A stretch of 64,000 nucleotides of DNA from JANYCG01 sp031418395. Lineage in GTDB: Bacteria; Pseudomonadota; Gammaproteobacteria; Burkholderiales; Burkholderiaceae_C. The stretch is taken from NCBI GenBank assembly GCA_031418395.1, contig JANOXL010000242.1, positions 8,304 through 72,303 on the forward strand, given 5' to 3'. A program made the translations under genes and the position numbers. Position 1 is the first letter of the stretch, and each line of letters opens with the position of its first letter. Below are positions 1-8,498 of this stretch, piece by piece. A model generated the notes under the pieces. It was not told the DNA's origin. It saw nothing but the letters and a program-made list of their open reading frames with translations, and made no database searches.

Positions 1-1158
1 GAAACCTATCCGCCCGAAGTCAATGGTGTCGCGCGCACCTTGCAACAGGTGGTGCAAGGCTTGCTGGATCGGGGTCACGACCTTCAACTGGTAAGGCCTC
101 GGCAGGGAAAAGATGAGCGACCCGCTTCATCGCCAAATTTCAACGAAGTCTTGACGAAAGGATTGACGATTCCCATGTACCGTCACCTTCGAATGGGATT
201 GCCATCCAAACGCACGCTGATGAAACTTTGGCAGGATAAGAGGCCAGCCCTTGTCCACATTGCCACCGAGGGCCCTCTCGGGTGGTCAGCACTTCGAGCA
301 GCTACCGAGCTCAGATTGCCCGTCGTTTCCGACTTCCGAACAAATTTTCAGGCTTACGCGCAGTATTACGGTATCAGTTGGCTGCAAGGATCCACGATGG
401 CTTATCTGCGTAGCTTTCACAACCAATGCAACCAGACGATGGTGCCGACCGAAGCTCTTCTTCAACAACTCTCCGGAAACGGGTTCAAACGACTCAAGGT
501 GGTCGCCCGCGGTGTCGATACACTGAACTTCGCACCGACCAAACGCAGTCAGGGACTCCGCGAGAAATGGGGCGTTTACGGCGATGACGTCGCGGTTTTG
601 CACGTGGGTCGACTTGCAGCCGAGAAGAACCTGGGCGTCTTGATCCGGGCCTACGACAAGATTCGCTCAGTGCAGCCCCGTGCGCGTCTGGTTGTGGTGG
701 GCGACGGACCTATGCGCGCCGAGCTTCAGGCGCAGTTTCCTCAAGCCTACTTTGCCGGCTTTCAATCAGGCGAAGCGCTGGCAGCTCACTATGCCTCTGG
801 CGACATGTTTTTGTTTCCCAGTTTGACCGAGACCTATGGCAACGTAACGCCGGAAGCGATGGCCAGTGGTTTGGGCGTCGTTGCCTTTGATGACGCTGCT
901 GCCGGTGAATTGATCGAACATCGCAGCAACGGACTGCTTGCACCAAAGACCGACTCTGCTGCATTCGTCACTCTGGCAGCCGAGCTGGCCCGCAACGCCA
1001 CCCTACGGCGTCAATACGGTGACCAGGCCCGCTCAACCGTTTTAGCGCACGGATGGAGTGAGATCGTGCGCAATGTTGAAGACGTTTATGCCAACGCCAT
1101 CAAGCAGAGTCCTTTCTCCCTCGCCCATGATATTCGGTCGAGGCTGTTGCCGGTTTGA
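1..1158 (+). CDS. Glycosyltransferase family 4 (GT-B fold), 5' end outside window
   Basis: This is a retaining nucleotide-sugar glycosyltransferase, probably acting on a lipid or envelope glycan acceptor. The reading frame is open from base 1 and gives ETYPPEVNGVARTLQQ, the usual N-terminal stretch of GT4 enzymes, so the start lies left of the window by only a few codons. The C-terminal half shows the donor-site E-x7-E arrangement (ETYGNVTPE followed by AMASGLGVVAFD), and VVVGDGP precedes it. It resembles the MgtA/alpha-mannosyltransferase branch, but the sugar and acceptor cannot be read from sequence. UDP-glucose dehydrogenase follows 239 bp downstream on the same strand, which suggests a surface-polysaccharide context. 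The 239-bp spacer shows no further gene. Confidence 0.9.
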   Translation, partial: ETYPPEVNGVARTLQQVVQGLLDRGHDLQLVRPRQGKDERPASSPNFNEVLTKGLTIPMYRHLRMGLPSKRTLMKLWQDKRPALVHIATEGPLGWSALRAATELRLPVVSDFRTNFQAYAQYYGISWLQGSTMAYLRSFHNQCNQTMVPTEALLQQLSGNGFKRLKVVARGVDTLNFAPTKRSQGLREKWGVYGDDVAVLHVGRLAAEKNLGVLIRAYDKIRSVQPRARLVVVGDGPMRAELQAQFPQAYFAGFQSGEALAAHYASGDMFLFPSLTETYGNVTPEAMASGLGVVAFDDAAAGELIEHRSNGLLAPKTDSAAFVTLAAELARNATLRRQYGDQARSTVLAHGWSEIVRNVEDVYANAIKQSPFSLAHDIRSRLLPV

Positions 1159-1397
1159 TTTAAGGAAGCGCGGTTTTATTCATCGGGGTCCATGGCGATT
1201 GGGTTGGGATGGGCTTCGAAGCTTCAAATTCCACGGAGCAGCGCATCTTTGCATTTGCGAGTTGAAAAGCCCTCAACTTTAGGCCACATCACCGAGGCGT
1301 CATTCAATTCGGCGTCACACAAGCGCCACAAAACTGACATCGCCCTTTCGCAAAGTCGGATGAAACTTGTCGGCAGTGGTATCAACCGTAGAAAGTT

Positions 1398-2720
1398 ATG
1401 AAAATTTCGGTGATTGGGGCTGGGTACGTTGGCTTGGTAACTGGTGCATGTCTTGCCGAGGTCGGCAATGACGTGACTTGTTTTGACACTGACAGCGCCA
1501 AAATCAGCGCATTGAAGAATGGTGAACTACCCATTTATGAGCCGGGTTTGCAGGAAATCGTGTTGAGAAACACAAAGGCTGGTCGCTTGCATTTCACTGA
1601 CGACATTGAAAGCTCTACGCACTTCGGTACGGTGCAGTTCATCGCCGTCAACACACCGCCAGATGATGTCGGCGCGGCCGACCTGCGTCATGTCATGACG
1701 GCGGCAAGAAATATTGGCCAGTATATGAATGATTACAAAGTTGTAGTCAACAAAAGTACCGTTCCCGTTGGCACGGCAAACGCCGTCACCGCCACAATCA
1801 ACGAGACCTTAGCCGCCCGTGGTGTCGAAATACCTTTCAACGTCGTTTCGAACCCGGAATTCCTGAAGGAAGGCGCTGCGATTGAAGATTTCATGCGGCC
1901 CAATCGCATCATTCTGGGTTGTGACGACGAACAGGCCTCGCTCAATATGCGCGCCTTGTACGCACCGTTTCAACGCCATCATGACCGGGTGATCCTGATG
2001 GATGTCAAAAGCGCAGAGTTGACCAAATACGCTGCCAACGCCATGCTGGCAACCCGTATCAGTTTCATGAATGAACTTGCCAATTTGGCTGAAAAACTGG
2101 GTGCCGACATTGAAAACGTGCGTCGTGGCATTGGCAGCGACGCACGGATTGGTTACGACTTTCTTTACGCCGGCGCGGGATACGGTGGATCTTGTTTTCC
2201 CAAGGATGTCCGTGCACTGATTCACTTTGCCACGCAAGAGGCAGGCATTGACCTCAAGATTTTGGGTGCAGTCCAAGCCGCCAATACAGCGCAAAAACAC
2301 GTGTTGGCCGAAAAAATCAAGTTGCGATTCGGGCCCAATCTGGCTGGCAAACATTTTGCGTTGTGGGGGCTTGCATTCAAAGCCAATACAGACGATATGC
2401 GAGAGGCCTCCAGCCTGACCTTGATTGATGACTTATTGCAAGCTGGTGCGACCGTGACGGCCTATGACCCCGTGGCAATGGAAAAAGCGACGGGGCTTCT
2501 GCGAGACAAAGTCGGCGTGACATTTGCGCAATCCCAAACAGCGGCGCTAGAAAACGCCACAGCGCTGGTGATTGTGACGGAATGGAAGGAATTCAGGAGT
2601 CCAAATTTTGACACCGTCATGTCCCAATTGAAGAGCCCGACGATCTTTGACGGACGCAACCTGTTTGATCCCAAGATGGTTCGAGGCCTGGGATTCGAAT
2701 ACTTCCCGATTGGACGATAA
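1398..2720 (+). CDS. ugd: UDP-glucose 6-dehydrogenase
   Basis: Oxidises UDP-glucose to UDP-glucuronate with two NAD+, feeding capsule or exopolysaccharide synthesis in the cytoplasm. The 440-residue product has the usual family length. It opens with the Rossmann motif GAGYVGLVTG, has the NKSTVPVGTA and NPEFLKEG blocks, and carries the catalytic cysteine at about residue 266 in GGSCFPKDV. The C-terminal UDP-binding domain includes the ALWGLAFKANTDDMREA stretch. The ATG start at 1398 is the first codon before the Rossmann fold. It follows the family 4 glycosyltransferase on the same strand. Confidence 0.97.
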   Translation: MKISVIGAGYVGLVTGACLAEVGNDVTCFDTDSAKISALKNGELPIYEPGLQEIVLRNTKAGRLHFTDDIESSTHFGTVQFIAVNTPPDDVGAADLRHVMTAARNIGQYMNDYKVVVNKSTVPVGTANAVTATINETLAARGVEIPFNVVSNPEFLKEGAAIEDFMRPNRIILGCDDEQASLNMRALYAPFQRHHDRVILMDVKSAELTKYAANAMLATRISFMNELANLAEKLGADIENVRRGIGSDARIGYDFLYAGAGYGGSCFPKDVRALIHFATQEAGIDLKILGAVQAANTAQKHVLAEKIKLRFGPNLAGKHFALWGLAFKANTDDMREASSLTLIDDLLQAGATVTAYDPVAMEKATGLLRDKVGVTFAQSQTAALENATALVIVTEWKEFRSPNFDTVMSQLKSPTIFDGRNLFDPKMVRGLGFEYFPIGR

Positions 2721-2795
2721 CCCCGAAAAATAACCCCGCTTAGCGCTAACGGATCGGCATCACTCCATGCCTTGGCAGGCCACCTGCAAACAGGG

Positions 2796-3665
2796 CTAGG
2801 CAGCAACCTCAGCAACAGGGGTCATCGACAGCCCCGCCTGCTCGCGCCCCAGCTCCTTGCGGTATTTGTTCAAATCCTGCACGGTGCTGAACTCCCGCTC
2901 CAACAGCAGACTCAGGTTGTGCAGGATGCGGTCGACCACCTTGGTTTCCCACAACACGTCAAACTTGATCTGGCCATCGAGCCAGTGCTCCAGCCATTCA
3001 GGGTCTGGCAGGCGACTTTGGACGGTGTCACGCGGAAACAAGGCTTTGTTCACATGCAAGTTGGTCGGGTGCAGGGCCTGCGCCGTGCGCCGTGCGCTGG
3101 CCATCAACACGCCGACTTTGGCAAAGGCCATCTTGGCCTCAATGCCGTGCAGTCCGATAGCGCGACGCATGTATTTCAGGTAACAACCACCATGGCGGGC
3201 TTCGTCCTGAGACAAGGTGGTGTAAATCTGCTTGATGACAGGCTCAGTGTGCCACTGGCTGGCGCGACGGTACCAATGGTTGAGGCGGATTTCTCCGCAG
3301 AAATGCATCATCAGGGTTTCCAGCGGTGGCGCGGGGTCAAACTCAAAACGCACTTCATGCAGCTCGGCCTCGGTGGGCACCAGGTCTGGGCGGAATTTTT
3401 TGAGGTATTCCATCAACACCAGCGAATGTTTTTGCTCCTCAAAAAACCAGACTGACATGAAGGCGCAAAAATCGCTGTCGTGCCGGTTGTCGCGCAGAAA
3501 CATCTCGGTCGCCGGAAGCGCCGCCCACTCCGTGATGGCGTTGAGTTTGATGGTCTGGGCATGCTCCTCGGTCAGCAAGGACGCGTCAAAACTCTCCCAA
3601 GGAATATCCTTGGTCATGTCCCAACGGACAGCTTCGAGTTGTTTGAACAGTTCCGGGTAGAGCAC
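2796..3665 (-). CDS. Ferritin-like (diiron, acyl-ACP-desaturase-like) protein
   Basis: A 289-residue helical protein of the ferritin-like superfamily. Two diiron-type E-x-x-H motifs are visible, FFEEQKH near residue 78 and DEARH near residue 158, with extra carboxylates in ITEWAALPATE and CGEIRLNHWY. That is a full ligand set for a di-iron centre. The family includes ribonucleotide reductase beta-like and acyl-ACP desaturase type 2-like enzymes, and the substrate is unknown. The start is GTG, preceded by an AGGAA ribosome binding site. It is convergent with ugd and lies just downstream of the GST gene on the same strand. Oxidase or desaturase activity is inference. Confidence 0.8.
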   Translation of the reverse strand: MLYPELFKQLEAVRWDMTKDIPWESFDASLLTEEHAQTIKLNAITEWAALPATEMFLRDNRHDSDFCAFMSVWFFEEQKHSLVLMEYLKKFRPDLVPTEAELHEVRFEFDPAPPLETLMMHFCGEIRLNHWYRRASQWHTEPVIKQIYTTLSQDEARHGGCYLKYMRRAIGLHGIEAKMAFAKVGVLMASARRTAQALHPTNLHVNKALFPRDTVQSRLPDPEWLEHWLDGQIKFDVLWETKVVDRILHNLSLLLEREFSTVQDLNKYRKELGREQAGLSMTPVAEVAA

Positions 3666-3771
3666 AAAAGTTCCTGTTTGGTCGAAACCATTCTAGGGGG
3701 CAGATGTATCAACGGCGCTTACAAATGGATGGGGTTTCACCCCCAGTTAGAGACTACGATGGCCAAATAGT

Positions 3772-4386
3772 TCATGCAGGGGCAGTATCCACAAAACTGG
3801 CGCGTTGCGCCAGTTTTTCATACAACTTGGTCAAGTTCGCGTGATCGGCACGCCAATTGATCTGCGGAAAGCGGAAATCCAGGTAGCCCAACGCACAACC
3901 CACCGAAATGTCCGCCAGGCTCAGGTGGATGCCGAAGCAAAACGGCTTTTCAGCCAAGCCCGTGCTCATAGCTTTGAGGCTGGCACTAACTTTGCCAAGC
4001 TGGCGGTCAATCCACACCTGGCTGCGTTGTGCCTTGGTGCGGCCATCCCAAGTGGCTTCAAGCCGCGCCAGGATTGAGGCGTCCAGAAGGCCATCGGCCA
4101 GGGCTTCCCAGGTTTTGACCTCGGCCTTCTCGCGCCCCACGCTGGGGATCAGCTTACCCACGGGCGAGAGGGTATCCAGGTATTCGACGATGACGCGGGA
4201 GTCAAACAGCGCCTCGCCGCCTTCCATGATCAGGCAAGGCACCTTGCCCAGCGGGTTGGATTCGCTGATTTTGGTGTCGGCGGCCCAGACGTTTTCAGGT
4301 ACAAAACTGTAGTCCAGCTTTTTCTCGGCCATGACAACGCGCACTTTGCGGACGTAAGGACTGGTGATGGCGCCAATGAGTTTCAT
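3772..4386 (-). CDS. Glutathione S-transferase family protein
   Basis: A 204-residue cytosolic GST of ordinary length. The N-terminal thioredoxin-like domain carries SPYVRKVRV (glutathione-site serine) and the cis-proline segment GKVPCLIMEGG. EALFDSRVIVEYLD follows, then an all-helical C-terminal domain with SLADISVGCALGYLD. It resembles the YibF-like branch. It is transcribed away from purB. The physiological substrate is not evident. Confidence 0.92.
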   Translation of the reverse strand: MKLIGAITSPYVRKVRVVMAEKKLDYSFVPENVWAADTKISESNPLGKVPCLIMEGGEALFDSRVIVEYLDTLSPVGKLIPSVGREKAEVKTWEALADGLLDASILARLEATWDGRTKAQRSQVWIDRQLGKVSASLKAMSTGLAEKPFCFGIHLSLADISVGCALGYLDFRFPQINWRADHANLTKLYEKLAQRASFVDTAPA

Positions 4387-4425
4387 GAGTCGGTGCTAGT
4401 TGGGGATTCGGCCATTCTAAACAGA

Positions 4426-4480
4426 CAGGCGGGGGGGTGGCCCCCACGCTCCGCCACTGCGCGGGTCGCTGCCTCTACAA
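4426..4480. repeat. Short GC-rich dispersed repeat fragment
   Basis: The segment reads ggcccccacgctccgccac-tgcgcgggtcgctgcc. It is a shorter relative of the GC-rich arms found at 33939-34195 (ggcccccacgcttcctcac-tgcgtgtaggcgctgcc). It lies between the GST and purB starts, within the divergent promoter region. The function is unknown. Confidence 0.55.
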
Positions 4481-4506
4481 ATCCACCCTCAACCTACAAT
4501 CGCCCC

Positions 4507-5910
4507 ATGTCTTTTTCCTCCATTTCCGCCATTTCCCCACTGGACGGGCGTTACGCCGCCAAACTCGCCGCTTTGCGCCCGCTGATGAGCGAGCAGGGTT
4601 ATATGCACCGGCGCGTGCAGGTCGAAGTGGCCTGGCTGATTGCGTTGAGCGACGCTGGATTTGACGAATTCAAGCCACTTTCTGGCGGAGCGCGTACTTA
4701 CTTAAACCGCTTGGTCAAAGACTTTTCTGAGGCCGATGGCCTGGCCATCAAGGCGATTGAGAAGACCACTAACCACGATGTCAAAGCCGTCGAATACTGG
4801 ATCAAATCCAAATTCGAGGCGCGGCCCGAGTTGCTCAAAGTTGCCGAATTTGTCCACTTTGCGTGTACCAGCGAAGACATCAACAACACCAGCCACGCGT
4901 TGCAACTCAAAGGCGCACGTAATCAGGTGCTGCTGCCCGCGCTTGACGAAGTGATCGCCAAGCTACGCCAGATGGCCCAAACGTTTGCGGCCGTGCCCAT
5001 GCTCAGCCGCACCCATGGCCAGACGGCCAGCCCAACCTCAGTGGGCAAGGAGATCGCCAACGTGGTGGTGCGCCTACAGACCGCGCGCGAAAAGATCGCC
5101 AGCGTCAAACTCATGGCCAAAATGAACGGCGCAGTGGGCAACTACAACGCCCACCTCTCGGCCTGGCCCGATTTTGACTGGGAGGCCTTCAGCCGCCGCG
5201 TGGTCGAATGCGAGGAGCAAGGCAGCAACACGTCCAAAGGCCCCTGGGGCCTGGGGCTCACCTTCCAGCCCTACAGCATACAGATCGAGCCGCACGACTA
5301 CATGGCCGAGCTGTTTGATGCTGTGGCGCGCACCAATACCATCCTCATCGATTGGTCACGTGACGTGTGGGGTTACGTGAGCCTGGGCTATTTCAAACAA
5401 AAACTCAAGGCAGGCGAAGTCGGCTCCTCGACCATGCCGCACAAAGTCAACCCGATCGATTTTGAAAACGCCGAGGGTAACCTCGGCCTGGCCAACGCCC
5501 TGCTGCGCCACCTGAGCGAGAAACTCCCCATCTCCCGCTGGCAGCGCGACCTGACCGACAGCACCGTGCTGCGCAACATGGGCGTGGCGCTGGGTTACGC
5601 GGTGCTGGCTTACCAGTCACTGCTCACCGGCCTGAACAAACTGGAAATTAACGAAAAAGCCATCGCCGACGACCTGGACGCCGCTTGGGAAGTGCTGGCC
5701 GAACCGATCCAAACCGTGATGCGCCGCTTTGGCCTGCCCGAACCCTACGAGCAGCTCAAAACCTTCACCCGGGGTGCCCCGATGACACGTGAGCTGATGC
5801 AAGGCTTCATCGCCAAGCTGGAGATTCCGCAGGCCGACAAAGACCGCCTACTGGCAATGACGCCCGCCAGCTACACGGGCATGGCCACGACACTTGCAAA
5901 AAGAATTTGA
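4507..5910 (+). CDS. purB: Adenylosuccinate lyase
   Basis: Catalyses two fumarate-releasing steps of purine synthesis (SAICAR to AICAR, adenylosuccinate to AMP). The 467-residue protein starts at the ATG giving MSFSSISAISPLDGRYAAKL, the typical N-terminus. An upstream in-frame ATG at 4393 would add 38 residues unlike the family, so I rejected it. The fumarase/aspartase signature is seen as GSSTMPHKVNPIDFEN near residue 315. The catalytic-histidine region lies in MLSRTHGQTASPTSVGKE. A dispersed repeat begins 31 bp after the stop. Confidence 0.97.
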   Translation: MSFSSISAISPLDGRYAAKLAALRPLMSEQGYMHRRVQVEVAWLIALSDAGFDEFKPLSGGARTYLNRLVKDFSEADGLAIKAIEKTTNHDVKAVEYWIKSKFEARPELLKVAEFVHFACTSEDINNTSHALQLKGARNQVLLPALDEVIAKLRQMAQTFAAVPMLSRTHGQTASPTSVGKEIANVVVRLQTAREKIASVKLMAKMNGAVGNYNAHLSAWPDFDWEAFSRRVVECEEQGSNTSKGPWGLGLTFQPYSIQIEPHDYMAELFDAVARTNTILIDWSRDVWGYVSLGYFKQKLKAGEVGSSTMPHKVNPIDFENAEGNLGLANALLRHLSEKLPISRWQRDLTDSTVLRNMGVALGYAVLAYQSLLTGLNKLEINEKAIADDLDAAWEVLAEPIQTVMRRFGLPEPYEQLKTFTRGAPMTRELMQGFIAKLEIPQADKDRLLAMTPASYTGMATTLAKRI

Positions 5911-5941
5911 GTTCAGAATATTTTGTATTGGCACCCCATTA

Positions 5942-5982
5942 GGTCTCGTAATATATTAATATATAGCTACTAATTTTAAGTA
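5942..5982 (+). repeat. GGTCTCG-N17-GCTA dispersed repeat, copy 1
   Basis: The copy begins GGTCTCGTAATATATTAATA, and the GCTA box follows exactly 17 bp after GGTCTCG. The right-hand palindrome is degenerate here (GCTAC, then AAGTA). It lies between purB and yaeQ, ending 25 bp before the yaeQ start. It is AT-rich against a GC-rich background. See the eight-copy finding. Confidence 0.8.
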
Positions 5983-6007
5983 AAATTTGATTAATAAATA
6001 TAAATAA

Positions 6008-6568
6008 ATGGCTTTAAAATCTACTATTTTTAAAGCCAATTTGCAGATTGCCGACATCGACAACGGGTATTACGCCGACCACGCGCTCACGCTGGCGCGA
6101 CACCCGAGCGAGACCGACGAACGCATGATGGTGCGGCTGGTGGCGCTGGCTTTGCAGGCGCACAAGCTGCAATCTGTCTGTGCGGGCGACGGCGTCTTGG
6201 CCTTTGGCGCGGGCCTCTCCAGCCCGGATGAACCCGATGTGTCGCTGACCGACTTCACAGGCCTCAAACGCCTGTGGATCGAAGTCGGCCAGCCCGAAGA
6301 CAAGCCGCTTTTGAAGGCCTGCGGCAAGGCTGACGTGGTGCTGCTGTATTGCTTCAGCGCCGCCGCCGAGGTCTGGTGGAAAAGCATGGAAAACAAGCTC
6401 TCTCGACCGCAAAATTTGAATGTCTGGCGTGTACCCGCTGCGCAGTCGCAGGCGCTGATTCCGATGGCAGCGCGCAGCATGCAGTTGCAGGCGACGATTC
6501 AGGAAGGCACGCTCATGCTGGGTGATGGCACGCGCAACGTCGATATTGAGCCGTTGCGCTGGAAGTAA
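6008..6568 (+). CDS. yaeQ: YaeQ family protein
   Basis: A 186-residue protein that matches the YaeQ family from end to end. It begins MALKSTIFKANLQIADIDNG and contains YYADHALTLARHPSETDERMM, KRLWIEVGQPEDKPLLKACGKAD and the C-terminal DGTRNVDIEPLRWK. Family structures have a PD-(D/E)XK-like fold, and the E-G-Q/K arrangement sits in WIEVGQPEDKPLLKAC. The biological role of the family is poorly defined. It is probably expressed from its own promoter, since repeat copy 1 and AT-rich DNA lie just upstream. Confidence 0.92.
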   Translation: MALKSTIFKANLQIADIDNGYYADHALTLARHPSETDERMMVRLVALALQAHKLQSVCAGDGVLAFGAGLSSPDEPDVSLTDFTGLKRLWIEVGQPEDKPLLKACGKADVVLLYCFSAAAEVWWKSMENKLSRPQNLNVWRVPAAQSQALIPMAARSMQLQATIQEGTLMLGDGTRNVDIEPLRWK

Positions 6569-6699
6569 AGCAGCTGGGAGTCTGAGCGACAGCGAAAGAC
6601 GATAGCGCAGGGCGAAAGCGCAAGGCGCCGCTCAAAAACAGATCCTCAGTTTAAGGCCAATGCCGAGCCCATCTGGCCAAAGTCTCCGCAAGGCGTCAT

Positions 6700-6731
6700 C
6701 ACAACTATTAACATGGAAGTTAATAGTTGTG
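6700..6731. repeat. Perfect 13-bp inverted repeat upstream of repeat copy 2
   Basis: CACAACTATTAAC and its exact complement flank a 6-base loop (ATGGAA). No T-run follows, so it is not a standard intrinsic terminator. The centre lies about 62 bp from the GGTCTCG box of copy 2. A similar palindrome sits at almost the same distance from copy 6, and a weaker one from copy 4. Confidence 0.75.
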
Positions 6732-6777
6732 GCGAAATAAGCTTCCGCCGAGCACTTAAGACAAAAATCGGCACTCA

Positions 6778-6818
6778 GGTCTCGTATTATATGGATATAT
6801 TGCTATTATATTTATAGC
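6778..6818 (+). repeat. GGTCTCG-N17-GCTA dispersed repeat, copy 2
   Basis: GGTCTCG is followed by 17 bp and a perfect GCTAT-TATATTT-ATAGC palindrome. It lies in the convergent spacer between yaeQ and the DUF3717/DUF1289 gene, 20 bp past the latter's stop. This is one of the best-preserved copies. Confidence 0.88.
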
Positions 6819-6837
6819 GTTACAAACCGCGCCTGGC

Positions 6838-7269
6838 TCAGCCCGAGGCCAGGTTTTGAGCCACACGCTCCGCCGCCCGTTCCGCATATTTGTTGAAGCG
6901 CCAGGCTGTGCCATCCATTGTGATACGTCGCCAGGTTTGGCGTTTTTCAGCTGGGCGCATGGCCGTCCAGTGCTGGACTTCTTCAAAACTGCGGCCGCAG
7001 CCCTTGCAGGTGGCATCGCCCTGGCTGGTCGAACAAATCGCAATACAGGGGGTATCGGGCGTGGTCTCGTACCAGGCCAGCCAGGCTGACAGCGCCGTTT
7101 TGGGAAAGGAAAACTCGTCCGCCTCAGTCTCGTGCAAAAACACCATGGTGGCGTAGACTTCGGCGAGCGCGCGCGTTTCGGGCGCGAGTGAAAAACCGTC
7201 GGGGGACGGTTTTTTGTCGCGCCAATAATTGATAGCCGACTCGATGTCAACGATGTGAATGCCAGCCAT
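6838..7269 (-). CDS. DUF3717 + DUF1289 fusion protein
   Basis: A 143-residue cytoplasmic protein of unknown function. The N-terminal 75 residues match DUF3717 (IHIVDIESAINYWRDKKPS). The C-terminal half is DUF1289 (PCIAICSTSQGDATCKGCGR followed by SFEEVQHW), whose four cysteines could bind metal. The start chosen is MAGIHIVDIE. An in-frame upstream start at 7344 would add 25 residues without similarity. It sits opposite the riboswitch-TerC unit. A strong hairpin lies inside its early codons (see 7191-7215). Confidence 0.82.
   Translation of the reverse strand: MAGIHIVDIESAINYWRDKKPSPDGFSLAPETRALAEVYATMVFLHETEADEFSFPKTALSAWLAWYETTPDTPCIAICSTSQGDATCKGCGRSFEEVQHWTAMRPAEKRQTWRRITMDGTAWRFNKYAERAAERVAQNLASG
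7191..7215. other. Terminator-like hairpin inside a coding region
   Basis: AAAAACCGTC, a G-rich loop and GACGGTTTTTT form a hairpin with A- and T-tracts on the two sides, the shape of a bidirectional intrinsic terminator. It falls within about codons 18-27 of the DUF3717/DUF1289 gene (residues DKKPSPDGFS). It could attenuate that gene or stop leftward and rightward transcription. No function is shown. Confidence 0.5.
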
Positions 7270-7398
7270 GCGTGAGTTGTACGAAGGACGGGCATCATAA
7301 CGCGCCGGGCTTTGGGCAGGCCTCAACCAACTTGCAGCCACCAATATCCCTACAGAACCTAGGTTTTTGTGTTTTAAAGGGCTTGTGCTGTAATTCTT

Positions 7399-7565
7399 TC
7401 ACGAAGGGGAGTAGCTCCCTCTTCTTGCTGCACAGGGAGGCATCCAAAAAGGGTGTCGTGGCGAGAAGTATCAACAGGTCGTCATTACGAAGCAACACAA
7501 CTAGTAGTGCTTCCGGTCTGTTGGGCACATATCGCATGACTTCATGTCGAGCCAGACCTTCGATT
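7399..7565 (+). promoter_or_regulatory. yybP-ykoY (Mn2+) riboswitch upstream of terC
   Basis: The sequence carries the conserved 5' core AAGGGGAGTAGC at 7404-7415. The distal strand GCCAGACCTTCG lies at about 7551-7562. CGAAGG (7402-7407) pairs with CCTTCG (7557-7562) to form the closing P1 helix. This is the known architecture of the manganese-sensing yybP-ykoY family, which commonly controls TerC/Alx and MntP exporters. The next gene, 125 bp downstream, is a TerC protein. A small hairpin (GCCC-GTATT-GGGC, about 7569-7581) follows, but the expression platform is not clear. There is no other gene in the 7270-7690 gap. Confidence 0.85.
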
Positions 7566-7690
7566 GGAGCCCGTATTGGGCCCAGTCGAGGTGTTTTTGG
7601 CGGCGCTCAACCACAGGGTTGCGTTGCATCAAAATTCCCTAGACCGGGTTTTCAGCGGGTTGTACGTCGATACAACTAGGAGGCCTCGTC

Positions 7691-8380
7691 ATGGAATTTT
7701 TATCTGCACCCTGGTGGACAGCACTGCTAGCCATCATTCTCATTGATCTTGTACTCGCTGGCGACAACGCCATCGTCATCGCGCTGGCGGCGCGCAATCT
7801 ACCAGACAAATTAAAGAAAAAAGCGATCATCTGGGGCACCGTGGGTGCCATCGTCGTTCGCGCTGTGATGACACTGGGTGTCGTTTGGCTCCTCAAAATC
7901 CCCGGCTTGATGCTGGTCGGCGGCCTTGGCCTGGTTTGGATTGCTTACAAACTACTCGCTGACGAGGGTGGCGAGACGGAACACGGCCCGGTGCAAACCA
8001 CCTTCTGGGGCGCGATGAAAACCATTGTGGTGGCCGACGCCCTCATGGGTGTGGACAACGTGCTGGGTGTCGCCGGCGCCGCCAATGGCTCGATGGATCT
8101 GGTCATCATTGGCCTCTTGATCAGCGTGCCAATCGTGGTGTACGGCAGTTCTATAGTCTTGAAGCTGGTCGAGCGCTTCCCCGTCATCATCCTAATCGGC
8201 GCTGCTGTGTTGGCATTCCCTGCGGCCAAGATGATCGTCAACGAGCCCCTGCTCGACGCGGTGTTTGACCCGCCGGAGCTTTTGAATACCGTCGCCCGGT
8301 GGACGACCTATGCCGTCGCAGTCGCAGGCGTGTTGGCGGCGGGCCGCTGGGCCACCTCCAAACCGTCAAGTATGGCTTAG
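7691..8380 (+). CDS. TerC family integral membrane protein (probable Mn2+ exporter)
   Basis: A 229-residue polytopic inner-membrane protein of the TerC/YjbE family, with about seven hydrophobic segments. The metal-site signature is seen early as LAGDNAIVIALAARNLP and again as ADALMGVDNVLGVAGAANG. The two halves are inverted repeats, as in the family. It starts with ATG after an AGGAGG ribosome binding site. The yybP-ykoY riboswitch in the leader supports manganese export as the role and Mn2+-induced expression. A second terC lies at 26.4 kb without such a leader. Confidence 0.92.
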   Translation: MEFLSAPWWTALLAIILIDLVLAGDNAIVIALAARNLPDKLKKKAIIWGTVGAIVVRAVMTLGVVWLLKIPGLMLVGGLGLVWIAYKLLADEGGETEHGPVQTTFWGAMKTIVVADALMGVDNVLGVAGAANGSMDLVIIGLLISVPIVVYGSSIVLKLVERFPVIILIGAAVLAFPAAKMIVNEPLLDAVFDPPELLNTVARWTTYAVAVAGVLAAGRWATSKPSSMA

Positions 8381-8498
8381 TACCCGGTGTGGATCGGTTG
8401 GCGTCAAACTCATGCCGATCCACGCTGATTCACAAGCCCCCCACAAGTTTTTTCTGGTCCCGTTCCTAAAATCTCACTTAACTTCAAAGGAAATCATC

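Noticed and set aside
1159..1397. Small genes between the glycosyltransferase and ugd
   Set aside because: Short frames are present but have no ribosome binding site, similarity or coding character.
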